From CALFUK01 sp964450495 (GTDB lineage: Bacteria; Bacteroidota; Bacteroidia; Chitinophagales; Saprospiraceae), in assembly GCA_964450495.1 (NCBI GenBank), contig CAYVFU010000004.1, positions 38,689 to 102,688 on the forward strand: DNA of 64,000 nt, given 5' to 3'. Both the position numbers and the translations under genes were made by a program. Positions 46,096 to 54,781 of this stretch are shown piece after piece; the stretch's first letter is position 1, and every line of letters begins with the position of its first letter. The notes under the pieces are model-generated. The model ran no database searches. It was given only the letters and a program-made list of their open reading frames with translations, and was not told the DNA's origin.

Positions 46096-46806
46096 TTATT
46101 CTATAGTATCAGGCAAATATACACCTGCATCTGATATTGTATACGGGGTCAAATTATAGCTATGTTCAAAATTTACACAGAAGGGCTGAAGTTGCTTCCA
46201 TAACTCATGATGTTCATTCTCCTCAGAAATAGAAAAATCTTGCTTGGTAAATTTATATGGAAAGATATCCACTTTTATGGGATTGCCTTGATCATGTGAT
46301 TCTTTTGCTAACGTGTACAACTCCCTAATCATTTTGTTGCCTAACGCAATGCATCCAACACTGCTACATTCTCCATGAATGAAGATATCTGACCCTGGAT
46401 CGGCTTTATTTGCAAACACTAAATCAGCTTTATTAGGATAATTGATGCCTAAAGAAAGATGGAATTGACTGAACGGATTGAATCTATTGACATGGTATAA
46501 TCCTTCTGGAATCTGCAAATCACCTTCCTTGCGCTTCGGACCCAAGGTACCCGATGAAGTACAAAATGAGTAGTTACGTATTAATTTGTAGTCTAGATAA
46601 GGATCGTTTGACACCCAAACCTGAACTAATTCTTCTTTTTTAAAACAACGGAGATAAACATACAAAGGTTTGATTTCCAGACCAATAGATCTGATTGTTG
46701 AAGAAAGTATAGGCCAATTTGTGTGTTTTGCGGAGTCTGCTCGTTCCATATCATGACATCCCATTTGGAGGACTAATAAAAGTAAAAAAACCACTATTTT
46801 AAGCAT
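46096..46806 (-). CDS. YafK-like L,D-transpeptidase lipoprotein
   Basis: 236 residues from ATG 46806. The signal ends LQMGC (Cys17), a lipobox. The catalytic block IHGECSSVGCIALGN supplies His and the nucleophilic Cys of YkuD-fold L,D-transpeptidases. Residues such as IPEGLYHVNRFNP match the YafK branch, which cleaves or exchanges lipoprotein/peptidoglycan links. The frame extends to 46920, but that part overlaps the start of rpmI on the other strand and is hydrophobic without a cleavage site, so I reject it. Periplasmic. Confidence 0.85.
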   Translation of the reverse strand: MLKIVVFLLLLVLQMGCHDMERADSAKHTNWPILSSTIRSIGLEIKPLYVYLRCFKKEELVQVWVSNDPYLDYKLIRNYSFCTSSGTLGPKRKEGDLQIPEGLYHVNRFNPFSQFHLSLGINYPNKADLVFANKADPGSDIFIHGECSSVGCIALGNKMIRELYTLAKESHDQGNPIKVDIFPYKFTKQDFSISEENEHHELWKQLQPFCVNFEHSYNLTPYTISDAGVYLPDTIE

Positions 46807-46819
46807 CAGGTAAAATAAA

Positions 46820-46850
46820 TTGTATAAACGATACAAATTAATTACTTTTG
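46820..46850 (+). promoter_or_regulatory. Promoter of rpmI-rplT (-33 TTG and -7 TACTTTTG)
   Basis: TTG at 46820-46822 and TACTTTTG at 46843-46850 are separated by 20 bp, an excellent Bacteroidota promoter. The expected start site near 46856 leaves about 20 nt of leader before the rpmI ATG. Confidence 0.75.
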
Positions 46851-46876
46851 CACTCCATTTTAAAATTGGGATCGAT

Positions 46877-47077
46877 ATGCCTAAGATGAAAACAAATTCC
46901 AGTGCAAAGAAACGATTCAAAGTTACTGGTTCTGGAAAGATAAAACGCTTTCAAGCAAATACTTCTCACATGATGAGAAATAAATCTAAAAAAGCTAAGC
47001 TACGGCTTAGAGATTCAACGCTTGTTTCAAAAGCAGATACAAAAAGAATACAGAGTTTACTTTGTATCAAATCATAG
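46877..47077 (+). CDS. rpmI: Ribosomal protein bL35
   Basis: 66 residues, highly basic, with the L35 start MPKMKTNSSAKKRFKVTGSG. The open frame extends to 46820 but the promoter lies inside that extension, fixing the start at 46877. In most bacteria infC precedes rpmI; here the upstream neighbour is a divergent transpeptidase. Confidence 0.97.
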   Translation: MPKMKTNSSAKKRFKVTGSGKIKRFQANTSHMMRNKSKKAKLRLRDSTLVSKADTKRIQSLLCIKS

Positions 47078-47098
47078 TAATCCTTAAAAAGTTAAATT

Positions 47099-47443
47099 AT
47101 GCCACGTTCAGTTAATTCAGTAGCATCAAGAAGAAGAAGAAAAAAGATTCTTAAAGAAGCTAGAGGCTATTTCGGAGCGCGTAGTAAAGTATATACTGTA
47201 GCGAAAAACGCTGTCGAGAAAGCTGGTGTTTATGCATACAGAGATAGAAAAGCTAAGAAAAGAGAGTTTAGAAAGCTTTGGATAGCTAGAATTAACGCTG
47301 GTGCGAGACAGCATGGTGTCAGTTATTCTAAGTTGATCAATGGCTTAACCAAGAAAAACATTGGGTTAAACCGAAAAGTGCTTGCAGATCTAGCATTCAA
47401 CCATCCAGATGCTTTCAAAGCTGTGGTTGAATCAGCAAGTTAG
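47099..47443 (+). CDS. rplT: Ribosomal protein bL20
   Basis: 114 residues, basic, with the L20 signature MPRSVNSVASRRRRKKILKE, GYFGARSKVYTVA and the C-terminal LADLAFNHPDAF. It binds 23S rRNA early in 50S assembly. It is cotranscribed with rpmI (21 bp apart) and followed by a strong terminator. Confidence 0.98.
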   Translation: MPRSVNSVASRRRRKKILKEARGYFGARSKVYTVAKNAVEKAGVYAYRDRKAKKREFRKLWIARINAGARQHGVSYSKLINGLTKKNIGLNRKVLADLAFNHPDAFKAVVESAS

Positions 47444-47467
47444 AAACGAATACATGCATGAAAAAGC

Positions 47468-47502
47468 AAGACCTGTTCAGAAATGAATGGGTCTTTTTTT
47501 TT
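47468..47502 (+). terminator. Strong intrinsic terminator after rplT
   Basis: A 12-bp stem (47468-47479 with 47484-47495, two G-T wobbles) closes a GAAA tetraloop and runs into nine T. It starts 25 bp past the rplT stop. Confidence 0.92.
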
Positions 47503-47577
47503 GTACTCCTCTGAGTCTAGAACCACTCACTACTCGGAGGCTAGAAGACAACAAAGACGGACTTAAGCATGAATCGC

Positions 47578-48840
47578 CTATTTACTCCTAATTGCTTCTA
47601 CTGGATCTAGTTTAGATGCTTGTAAAGCCGGTAACATACCAGCAATTACGCCGATTACGACTGAAGATGTTACGCCTACAATTATATTCTTCATCGATAA
47701 TGAAATGTTGAATGGGATTACCGCCGAAATACCTGTGGCGACTGCGTAGACCATCAATATTCCCAACAGACCTCCCAGTAAGCAAAGGAAAACTGACTCA
47801 ATCAAAAATTCTGATAATATAATGTATTGTTTGGCACCCAATGCTTTTTTAATCCCGATGATATTGGTTCGTTCTTTGACAGAGACAAACATAATGTTAG
47901 CCACACTAATCAGGCCTACTATGATCGCGAAGATTCCTATGATGAATCCTCCCAACTTTACTTGTCCAAAAAAGCCTTCAATGATATTGGTCAATTGCGA
48001 TATCGAATTGATGGAAAAGTTGTCTTCTTCCATTGGTTTCAAGCGCCTTATGGCTCTTAATACACCAGTCATTTCATCTCTTAAGTCAGAAAGTGCTACA
48101 TCTTGTTTGGGCTTTACATATATAATGGTTCCTGCGGTCATTCGACTTTTACCCTTAATGTTGACAAATCGTTTCATGGTATTATAACTCATCCAAGTTA
48201 CAATATCCATTTGTTGGACATTAAACGGATTTTCTCCTTCTTCTTCAAGGACTCCTATAATCTGAAACTTCTGACCAAATAATTTTAAGTCCTTACCAAT
48301 TGACTCTTGGTTTGGAAACAATTCTTTTTCAATTTCAGCTCCGATAATCACCTTAGTTGCTCCACTTTCATATTCTTGTTGTGAAAAATATCTTCCCTTG
48401 CCCAATTTCATATCCTGTATTTCTGGGAAATTGAGTGTCGTTCCGATGGTAGAAGCCCCTTCGAGACTACGAGAACCATTTTTTAATATTTGACCTTCCA
48501 TACCAATGAGAAAAGCTACTTCGTCAGCCAGATCTAGTCTTTCTGTTAATTCAACGTAGTCATTTTCTGATGGAGATGGGCGTTTGAAATATTTCCAATA
48601 GTTCATATTTGGGTCTTCATCCCATGGAAATATATCAATCATGAGTATTTCTTTGCTGATGCCTCCAAATAAATCGAGAATAGAGCCCTCTAAAGAATCA
48701 ACGGCAGATTGAACAGCAATGATGCAAAATATGCCGATAGTAATGCCCAATAAGGATAGGAATGATCGAAGTTTATTGCCACGAAGCTCATTGAATGCAA
48801 GTCTAAAACTTTCCAATATAGTTCTGAAAAATAGCTTCAT
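47578..48840 (-). CDS. MacB/FtsX-like ABC transporter permease
   Basis: 420 residues from ATG 48840 (MKLFFRTILESF). One N-terminal helix (SFLSLLGITIGIFCIIAV) is followed by a MacB-type periplasmic domain and three C-terminal helices with the FtsX pattern (IGIKKALGAKQYIILSEFLIESVFLCLLGG region), ending LQASKLDPVEAIR. It would form the membrane part of a mechanotransmission-type exporter. No ATPase gene is adjacent in this window; one must come from elsewhere. A longer frame starting at TTG 48849 is possible. Confidence 0.9.
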   Translation of the reverse strand: MKLFFRTILESFRLAFNELRGNKLRSFLSLLGITIGIFCIIAVQSAVDSLEGSILDLFGGISKEILMIDIFPWDEDPNMNYWKYFKRPSPSENDYVELTERLDLADEVAFLIGMEGQILKNGSRSLEGASTIGTTLNFPEIQDMKLGKGRYFSQQEYESGATKVIIGAEIEKELFPNQESIGKDLKLFGQKFQIIGVLEEEGENPFNVQQMDIVTWMSYNTMKRFVNIKGKSRMTAGTIIYVKPKQDVALSDLRDEMTGVLRAIRRLKPMEEDNFSINSISQLTNIIEGFFGQVKLGGFIIGIFAIIVGLISVANIMFVSVKERTNIIGIKKALGAKQYIILSEFLIESVFLCLLGGLLGILMVYAVATGISAVIPFNISLSMKNIIVGVTSSVVIGVIAGMLPALQASKLDPVEAIRSK

Positions 48841-48846
48841 GTGTAT

Positions 48847-48854
48847 CAAAGATA
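48847..48854 (-). promoter_or_regulatory. Candidate -7 box directly before the permease ATG
   Basis: The minus strand reads TATCTTTG, an exact TAnnTTTG match, 6 bp before the ATG at 48840. If used, transcription would begin at or near the start codon, giving a leaderless mRNA. No TTG -33 element found. Confidence 0.4.
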
Positions 48855-49034
48855 CAGCTTATTGACTCGATAATGTGCTGGTTTCTATAGTGATTATTGA
48901 AACAAATGTCTATAATTTCAGTTATGCTTAAGAAGTCTACTTTAATTTATTATTACTTATTGATAGAATAGATGTCTTAAGACATAAGTATATCTCCTTT
49001 AAAATGCTTACTTTCGCACGCTTAAATCTAACGA

Positions 49035-50099
49035 ATGAAGACTAAGTTATCTCAATTTAATTTCGAATTACCTGAAAAACTTGTTTCAAAATATCCTGCC
49101 AAAGAAAGGGATCAATCAAGGTTGATGGTTGTACATAGAGATACGGGGAAAATAGAGCACAAGGTATTCAAAGATGTCCTTGATTATTTTGATGACGGTG
49201 ATGTAATGATCCGGAACAATACGAAAGTATTTCCAGCAAGATTGTACGGAAAGAAGGAAAAGACAGATGCCAACATAGAAGTATTTCTACTTAGGCAGTT
49301 GAATAAAGAAAGTAAGCTGTGGGATGTATTGGTTGATCCTGCACGTAAAATAAGAGTTGGAAACAAGCTATACTTTAGTGACGATGAAGGGAATGATTTA
49401 TTAATTGCCGAGGTTGTTGACAACACCACTTCGAGAGGAAGAACGATTCGTTTTTTCCACGAAGGAACTTCTGATGATTTCAGTAATATTTTAGAAAAAC
49501 TAGGCAATACACCTCTTCCAAAATATATCGATAGAGAAGTTGAAGCTTTGGATATCGAGCGATATCAGACCGTATATGCCTCACAGACTGGCGCTGTAGC
49601 TGCTCCTACTGCTGGTTTGCATTACAGTAGAGAGTTGTTGAAACGACTAGAAATCAAAGGCATAAACTTTGCTGAAATTACGCTGCATGTTGGTTTAGGC
49701 ACATTCAGAAGCATAGATGTAGAAGACCTTTCTAAGCATAAAATGGACGCTGAATATTTCAAGATTGACCAAGAAACTTGTGACATCGTGAATGTAGCAA
49801 AGAAGGCTAATAAAAAAGTTTGCTCGATTGGTACAACATCTATGAGGTCTATAGAGTCAGCCGTATCTGCACATTCCTTATTAAAGCCTGCTGAAGGATG
49901 GACCAACAAATTCATCTTTCCTCCATTTGACTTCAATATTGCGAATTGTATGATTACTAATTTTCACTTACCCAAGTCAAGTTTAGTGATTATGGTGTGT
50001 GCTTTTGGTGGTACAGAGTTGATACTCCATGCTTACGAAGAAGCAATAAAAGAGAAGTATCAGTTCTTTAGTTATGGTGATGCAATGTTGATTTTATAA
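49035..50099 (+). CDS. queA: tRNA preQ1(34) S-adenosylmethionine ribosyltransferase-isomerase QueA
   Basis: 354 residues that build epoxyqueuosine in tRNA wobble position 34 using SAM as ribosyl donor, in the cytoplasm. Family blocks: FELPEKLVSKYPAKERDQSRLM, IRNNTKVFPARLYG, SQTGAVAAPTAGLHY and ITLHVGLGTFR, then TNFHLPKSSLVIMV near the C-terminus. Length fits the family. A variant -7 box (TACTTTCG) lies 20 bp upstream. Confidence 0.97.
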   Translation: MKTKLSQFNFELPEKLVSKYPAKERDQSRLMVVHRDTGKIEHKVFKDVLDYFDDGDVMIRNNTKVFPARLYGKKEKTDANIEVFLLRQLNKESKLWDVLVDPARKIRVGNKLYFSDDEGNDLLIAEVVDNTTSRGRTIRFFHEGTSDDFSNILEKLGNTPLPKYIDREVEALDIERYQTVYASQTGAVAAPTAGLHYSRELLKRLEIKGINFAEITLHVGLGTFRSIDVEDLSKHKMDAEYFKIDQETCDIVNVAKKANKKVCSIGTTSMRSIESAVSAHSLLKPAEGWTNKFIFPPFDFNIANCMITNFHLPKSSLVIMVCAFGGTELILHAYEEAIKEKYQFFSYGDAMLIL

Positions 50100-50220
50100 T
50101 CGGTATTTAGTAGCCGAATAAATGAAATTTTTGTGACCTTATTTAAGTAATTGCATAACAGCAGTTTACATATTTTCTTATCTTCTATTTAACATACTTT
50201 TATTTTTTTTCATTAGTAAG

Positions 50221-50250
50221 TTGCAAGAGTTAATAATTTTAATAGTTTTG
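50221..50250 (+). promoter_or_regulatory. Promoter of the DUF2795-cmk unit
   Basis: TTG at 50221-50223 and TAGTTTTG at 50243-50250 are 19 bp apart, a very good -33/-7 pair. The leader to the ATG at 50331 would be about 75 nt. Confidence 0.7.
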
Positions 50251-50330
50251 TGCGAAATTTTAAGGAAAGCTAGGAACTTGACCTTTGATTAATGCCTTAA
50301 TTAAGTTGAAGCTAAATTGTTATTTAAATT

Positions 50331-50552
50331 ATGTATTGGACTTTAGAATTAGCACACCATCTTGAAGACGCGCCATGGCCGGCAACAAGAGACGAATTGA
50401 TTGATTACGCAATTCGATCAGGCGCTCCACTAGAGGTGTTGGAGAACCTTCAACAAATTGAGGATGAAGGAGAAATTTATGAGAATATGGAGGACATTTG
50501 GCCTGACTACCCTCGTAAAGATGACTTTCTTTTTAATGAGGATGAATATTAA
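50331..50552 (+). CDS. DUF2795 domain protein
   Basis: 73 residues, acidic. LAHHLEDAPWPATRDELIDYAIRSGAP matches the DUF2795 pattern (a small helical domain in which a helix is followed by WP and a second helix), and the tail is strongly acidic (NMEDIWPDYPRKDD). It lies 14 bp before cmk. A role in that pairing is not known. Confidence 0.85.
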   Translation: MYWTLELAHHLEDAPWPATRDELIDYAIRSGAPLEVLENLQQIEDEGEIYENMEDIWPDYPRKDDFLFNEDEY

Positions 50553-50566
50553 TATTGTAAAAATAA

Positions 50567-51268
50567 GTGGACGTATCAAGTGCAACTGACAAGCCGATCA
50601 TTATTGCAATTGATGGATTTTCAGGCTGTGGAAAATCAACGCTTGCAAAAGATTTAGCCACTACATTAGGATACATTCACATAGACTCAGGATCACTTTA
50701 CAGAGCAATTACCTTAGATTTTATAAGACGAGAAATAGACATCACTGATACTGCATCGATATTAGATGCGCTTTCCAACATAGATTTGCATTTGACATTG
50801 AAAGACGGCATAAGTGCACCAATATTAAGCGGCGTAAATGTGTCCAAAGAAATCAAATCTCCTCAAGTGGCACAACTGGTCAGTGAAGTGGCAGCTCTTC
50901 CAGAAGTACGTTCTTTTCTTATTGAGAAGCAACGTTATTTTGGGAAGAATAAAGCTGTTATCATGGATGGTAGAGATATTGGCACTGTGATCTTCCCAGA
51001 AGCAGAATTGAAGCTGTTTATAACAGCAGATATGGAAGTCAGAATTGATCGAAGACTCCAAGAACTACGCGATAAAGGTATTAAAACTACAAGCGAAGAG
51101 GTAGGCAATAATCTTGAGAAACGAGATCGAATAGATTCTTCGCGGGAAGTGTCGCCGCTTAAGCAAGCAGAAGATGCAATTATTCTCAACACCAGCAATC
51201 TATCAAGAGAACAGCAAGTCCAGAAAGCTTTAGAATATGTGATGGCTGTTATTAGTGGAAAAAAGTGA
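50567..51268 (+). CDS. cmk: Cytidylate kinase
   Basis: 233 residues. The P-loop IAIDGFSGCGKSTLAK is near the N-terminus, with DSGSLYRAI, MDGRDIGTVIFPEAELK and RDRIDSSREVSPL as further family blocks. It phosphorylates CMP/dCMP with ATP. The frame has no ATG; GTG at 50567 is the only plausible start, since an in-frame stop lies 9 bp upstream. Its 3' end overlaps the convergent gene at 51252 by 17 bp. Confidence 0.95.
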   Translation: MDVSSATDKPIIIAIDGFSGCGKSTLAKDLATTLGYIHIDSGSLYRAITLDFIRREIDITDTASILDALSNIDLHLTLKDGISAPILSGVNVSKEIKSPQVAQLVSEVAALPEVRSFLIEKQRYFGKNKAVIMDGRDIGTVIFPEAELKLFITADMEVRIDRRLQELRDKGIKTTSEEVGNNLEKRDRIDSSREVSPLKQAEDAIILNTSNLSREQQVQKALEYVMAVISGKK

Positions 51269-54200
51269 TGTCTCCAGCAATTTCATTTAATTGTCCTAGT
51301 TCATCTCTAACTTCTGCATAATACACGTAGACACCAATAGGGGCAATTTCTCCAGTCTTATCTAGCCCATTCCAGCCTAAATAATCTTCTTTGCTAGATA
51401 ACCCTACTTCTTCATACATAACATCACCTCGGCGATTAAGCACTACAATTTTTTCAACATAACTATTATCACTATTCGTTTGTAGACGGAATAGTTGATT
51501 CTGAACAGAATTTCGAGCATTGTACACTAAACTGTTAGGAGAATAGACTTTAAGTGCTGGTTCTACCAACACTTCTATACAATAACTGACAGGACACTCT
51601 TGATCAAGTATAAACTCTACGCAAAGGTCTCCAGAACGTTCCACATTAGTTAATCGAAATGATGTCTCACAATTTTCAGAACACTGCTCTGTATTGTTGT
51701 AAATCCATCTGAGATTACTAATATCTCTATCCACTGCATTCGTTTCTAAAATGTATTCAGATGAAAAACCCTGTTTAAGTGTTCCTGCCCCTAGGATATC
51801 AACCCCAATATTAGGAATCTCGAATACATCAAAATCATCTTTGATGGAACAACCATTTTGATCTGAAAATTCTAATTCATATGAACCAGGTGCTAATGGT
51901 CTTGTATCTTGTAAAATCAACTCGTCATTTAGAAACACCATCGTATTAGCTGATTCACTTATAGTCAATAATGATTCTTCCCCTGGACAACTGTTACTAG
52001 ATACATCGTAACTGACATCAGGACTGTCACTCACGTCAATGGTGACAGTCTGTGAAAAATCACATCCACCTTCAGTATAAGACGCGGTCAATACATGAGC
52101 CCCTTCACCTGCACATGTCGCTGAAAATCTATTGCCTTGTACCAAACACAAGCCTGACCATACAAGTTCTCCTTCCTGTTCAATGCCTTCAATGGAGACT
52201 TCCAATTCAAGAGGTTCTACACTTCTAGCACCATCTAAACAGATTGTTTGATAGTCTGGGATAGTCATGGTTATTTTTGGACAATTATCCTTGAATGCTG
52301 TACTAGATGGACTATCGAGAGGGCAAAAACAAGTGCCTGACTCAATCCCAACCCTAACTTCGACTTGAGTCTCAATCTCTTCGAATATATAGGTGAATGA
52401 TGTCTCTGTGGTCACGTCCATACGCTCGTTGTTGACATAAATCACATATGAAGAAGCACACTCAACAGGATCCCATTCAAATAGTGCAGATTTAGAGTTA
52501 GAATTTACCCGTATTTCATCCACACCATTTGCATTTTCTACAAAAACTTCTTGAGTTATATTTTGAATTGTTCTGCAACCATTAGATTCCAATACCAAAC
52601 TGACTAGGTGTCTACCTACAGACTGCCATCTAAGTGTAGGATTACCATTTTCTAATCCAGATAATACAGCTCCACCTTCAGCCGTAAATTGATAATACGA
52701 AAGGTCGTACTGTGTTCCGGTAATTCTGATCGGTATTTCTGTGTCAACGCAAACTCTGTCATCAATTTCAAAGCCAATTGTATTGTCAAATCCAATTATT
52801 TCTATTGTCGTTTCTTCTGTAGTCGCTGTACAACCTTCATCGAATAACTCTGCTCTTACTCGGTAAGTACCTACAGGCTGAATGGTAGGATCAAACATAT
52901 TGCCGGTAAAAGCACGATCGTTGACAAACCATTGAATTTGTGGTGTGACAATATCTCCTGTTAATTCATATTCAAACTCTATAATTGATTGAGGGTCATT
53001 TAGACAAATTACGGCATCTTCCATCAATGAGCTAAAGTTTATGGACCTTGCCATATCGCAAGAAAGTGTCGTACAAGATGACTGAGCCAATGCTTTGCAG
53101 TTACCAGGTAAATTGGCTACTACTTCTACATTTATAGTCGTTTCTCTTGGCAAGCCTGAGATGACAGTGGACAACTCTTGAGCCGTAAATTCAGTTGACA
53201 TTCCATTAGCGTTCACGGTGTAAGATTCAGCTCTATTTACTGCATCCCACTGAATCGAAATTGACTCTGCATTCTCTGGTGAACACGTCATGTTAAACGA
53301 TGTCGGATTAAATTCAGCAACAATTTCTCCTATAGGGAATACGCATGTTTCATTAAAACCAGTAAGCGCTATTTCTAAGGAGTATGTACCGTCTTCGGTC
53401 AAATTAAAAATGCGTTCGTTTGCATCTGCATTATCGAGATCATTTCCATTTTCGTCCATCCAAGTAAATTGTGGATTGACTACTCCCTCATCGGCAATAG
53501 ACCCAATAAATTCTATTTGATTACAGTCATTTATGATTAAGCTAGGATTTTCGATGTTTAACATCCTTACATTGACTTCAGCACTTGACTCGCATGCTGT
53601 TCCTGCATTAATTAAACTGATTTGTGTTCCCGAACTGGTGAAGCTAAGTCCTAGTGTATCAAATGGACTTGGACCACAATAATCCAGGTTTAAAACACTT
53701 GATGCCACATTCTCCAATACTTGAAAGCTTCCGACAAAAGGTATTTCTGGAGCTTCAGAACAAGGATTGATAAGCAATGCTTCAAAAGTATAACTCCCAG
53801 CGTTGGCTAAGACTTCATCAGGCAGTTTCAAAAACTGACTAGACTTATTTATAGGTCTTCCTACTTGAGAACCATTCTCATCATAAATAGTCCATACAGA
53901 ATTTACTGCATCATTAGTGTTATCACTATCTATTATCAACAGAGGATCAATCTCGTTACTGCACAATACTCTTTCCGTACTTAGACTTTCATTATTCAAT
54001 GTCACATCATTGATTGGGCTGACATTATCTTTTACAAAACCTTCAATACTTTTTATTTCGTACGTGCAAACTGAACTTTCATAGCCGTCAATGATGAGAA
54101 AGTATTCAGCCCCAATTTCAGCATTATCAATCGTTAATGTGACTGAACCACTATCAACGTCTTCCTTATTTTCGCATGCTATTAGTTCTGGAATGTCACA

Positions 54201-54647
54201 GCCTTTTATCAATGCAAGCTGAAACCCTTTCTTGGTTGCTCTAGTAGGGCTTGGTTCGCAACTAAAAAACTCAAAACTTATGATAGGATTAGCTTCAATT
54301 GCAGTAATGGAATAAATGACAGGATTTGATAATGCAAATGGGCCTCCTTCACAATTAACCATCTGAAAAAGGTTTGGCCACTCTACGCCTGAATTTTCAA
54401 AATAATGAGATAATTTAGGGAAAGTAGTTGCTCCAGTAGGATCGGCAAACAAGCCTGATATCGCAGAAGCTTCAATTTCTGCTCTAAATCTGTACATATC
54501 TGGTTGAGGCATTTCAACAGGTGCACCAGTCACAAGTGTTTGGATACCACATAGTGGTGAACTGATTTCACACAGCCTGTCCTGCGACGAAGCCACTGAT
54601 AAACAGACACTTATACATACAACTATTGCAATTAATAACCTATACAC
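51252..54647 (-). CDS. Large secreted protein with gliding-motility (CHU_C) C-terminal sorting domain
   Basis: 1131 residues. A signal peptide (to about residue 21, SVASSQ) leads to a Cys-rich N-terminal region and a chain of Ig-like/FN3-like domains (for example AVNRAESYTVNANG and CASSYVIYVNNERM). The last 85 residues are a type B T9SS sorting domain: KVYSPNSLVYNARNSVQN, VVLNRRGDVMYEE, LGWNGLDKTGEIAPIGVYVYY, ending AGDITFFH. It should be exported through T9SS. No catalytic domain was recognised; adhesion or matrix roles are inference. It converges on cmk with a 17-bp overlap. Confidence 0.88.
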   Translation of the reverse strand: MYRLLIAIVVCISVCLSVASSQDRLCEISSPLCGIQTLVTGAPVEMPQPDMYRFRAEIEASAISGLFADPTGATTFPKLSHYFENSGVEWPNLFQMVNCEGGPFALSNPVIYSITAIEANPIISFEFFSCEPSPTRATKKGFQLALIKGCDIPELIACENKEDVDSGSVTLTIDNAEIGAEYFLIIDGYESSVCTYEIKSIEGFVKDNVSPINDVTLNNESLSTERVLCSNEIDPLLIIDSDNTNDAVNSVWTIYDENGSQVGRPINKSSQFLKLPDEVLANAGSYTFEALLINPCSEAPEIPFVGSFQVLENVASSVLNLDYCGPSPFDTLGLSFTSSGTQISLINAGTACESSAEVNVRMLNIENPSLIINDCNQIEFIGSIADEGVVNPQFTWMDENGNDLDNADANERIFNLTEDGTYSLEIALTGFNETCVFPIGEIVAEFNPTSFNMTCSPENAESISIQWDAVNRAESYTVNANGMSTEFTAQELSTVISGLPRETTINVEVVANLPGNCKALAQSSCTTLSCDMARSINFSSLMEDAVICLNDPQSIIEFEYELTGDIVTPQIQWFVNDRAFTGNMFDPTIQPVGTYRVRAELFDEGCTATTEETTIEIIGFDNTIGFEIDDRVCVDTEIPIRITGTQYDLSYYQFTAEGGAVLSGLENGNPTLRWQSVGRHLVSLVLESNGCRTIQNITQEVFVENANGVDEIRVNSNSKSALFEWDPVECASSYVIYVNNERMDVTTETSFTYIFEEIETQVEVRVGIESGTCFCPLDSPSSTAFKDNCPKITMTIPDYQTICLDGARSVEPLELEVSIEGIEQEGELVWSGLCLVQGNRFSATCAGEGAHVLTASYTEGGCDFSQTVTIDVSDSPDVSYDVSSNSCPGEESLLTISESANTMVFLNDELILQDTRPLAPGSYELEFSDQNGCSIKDDFDVFEIPNIGVDILGAGTLKQGFSSEYILETNAVDRDISNLRWIYNNTEQCSENCETSFRLTNVERSGDLCVEFILDQECPVSYCIEVLVEPALKVYSPNSLVYNARNSVQNQLFRLQTNSDNSYVEKIVVLNRRGDVMYEEVGLSSKEDYLGWNGLDKTGEIAPIGVYVYYAEVRDELGQLNEIAGDITFFH

Positions 54648-54781
54648 TATACTTACTCATTTAAGCAAAAAGACAAAAATCCTCATTACCAAGTTGCGAT
54701 CTCAAAAATACCTAAAAGACAGGTTGTAAACGAAAGATTAACAAACAAATCTGTCTGCTACAATAACTTTAGTCATTTCGT

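Noticed and set aside
46807..46920. Longer N-terminus for the YafK-like gene
   Set aside because: It overlaps the start of rpmI and its promoter on the other strand, and the shorter form begins with a proper lipoprotein signal.
47578..48840. Partner ATPase for the ABC permease nearby
   Set aside because: No Walker A/B or LSGGQ protein is encoded in the neighbouring genes.
50100..50330. tRNA or riboswitch before the DUF2795 gene
   Set aside because: Only a promoter and AT-rich sequence are visible; no cloverleaf or conserved aptamer core.
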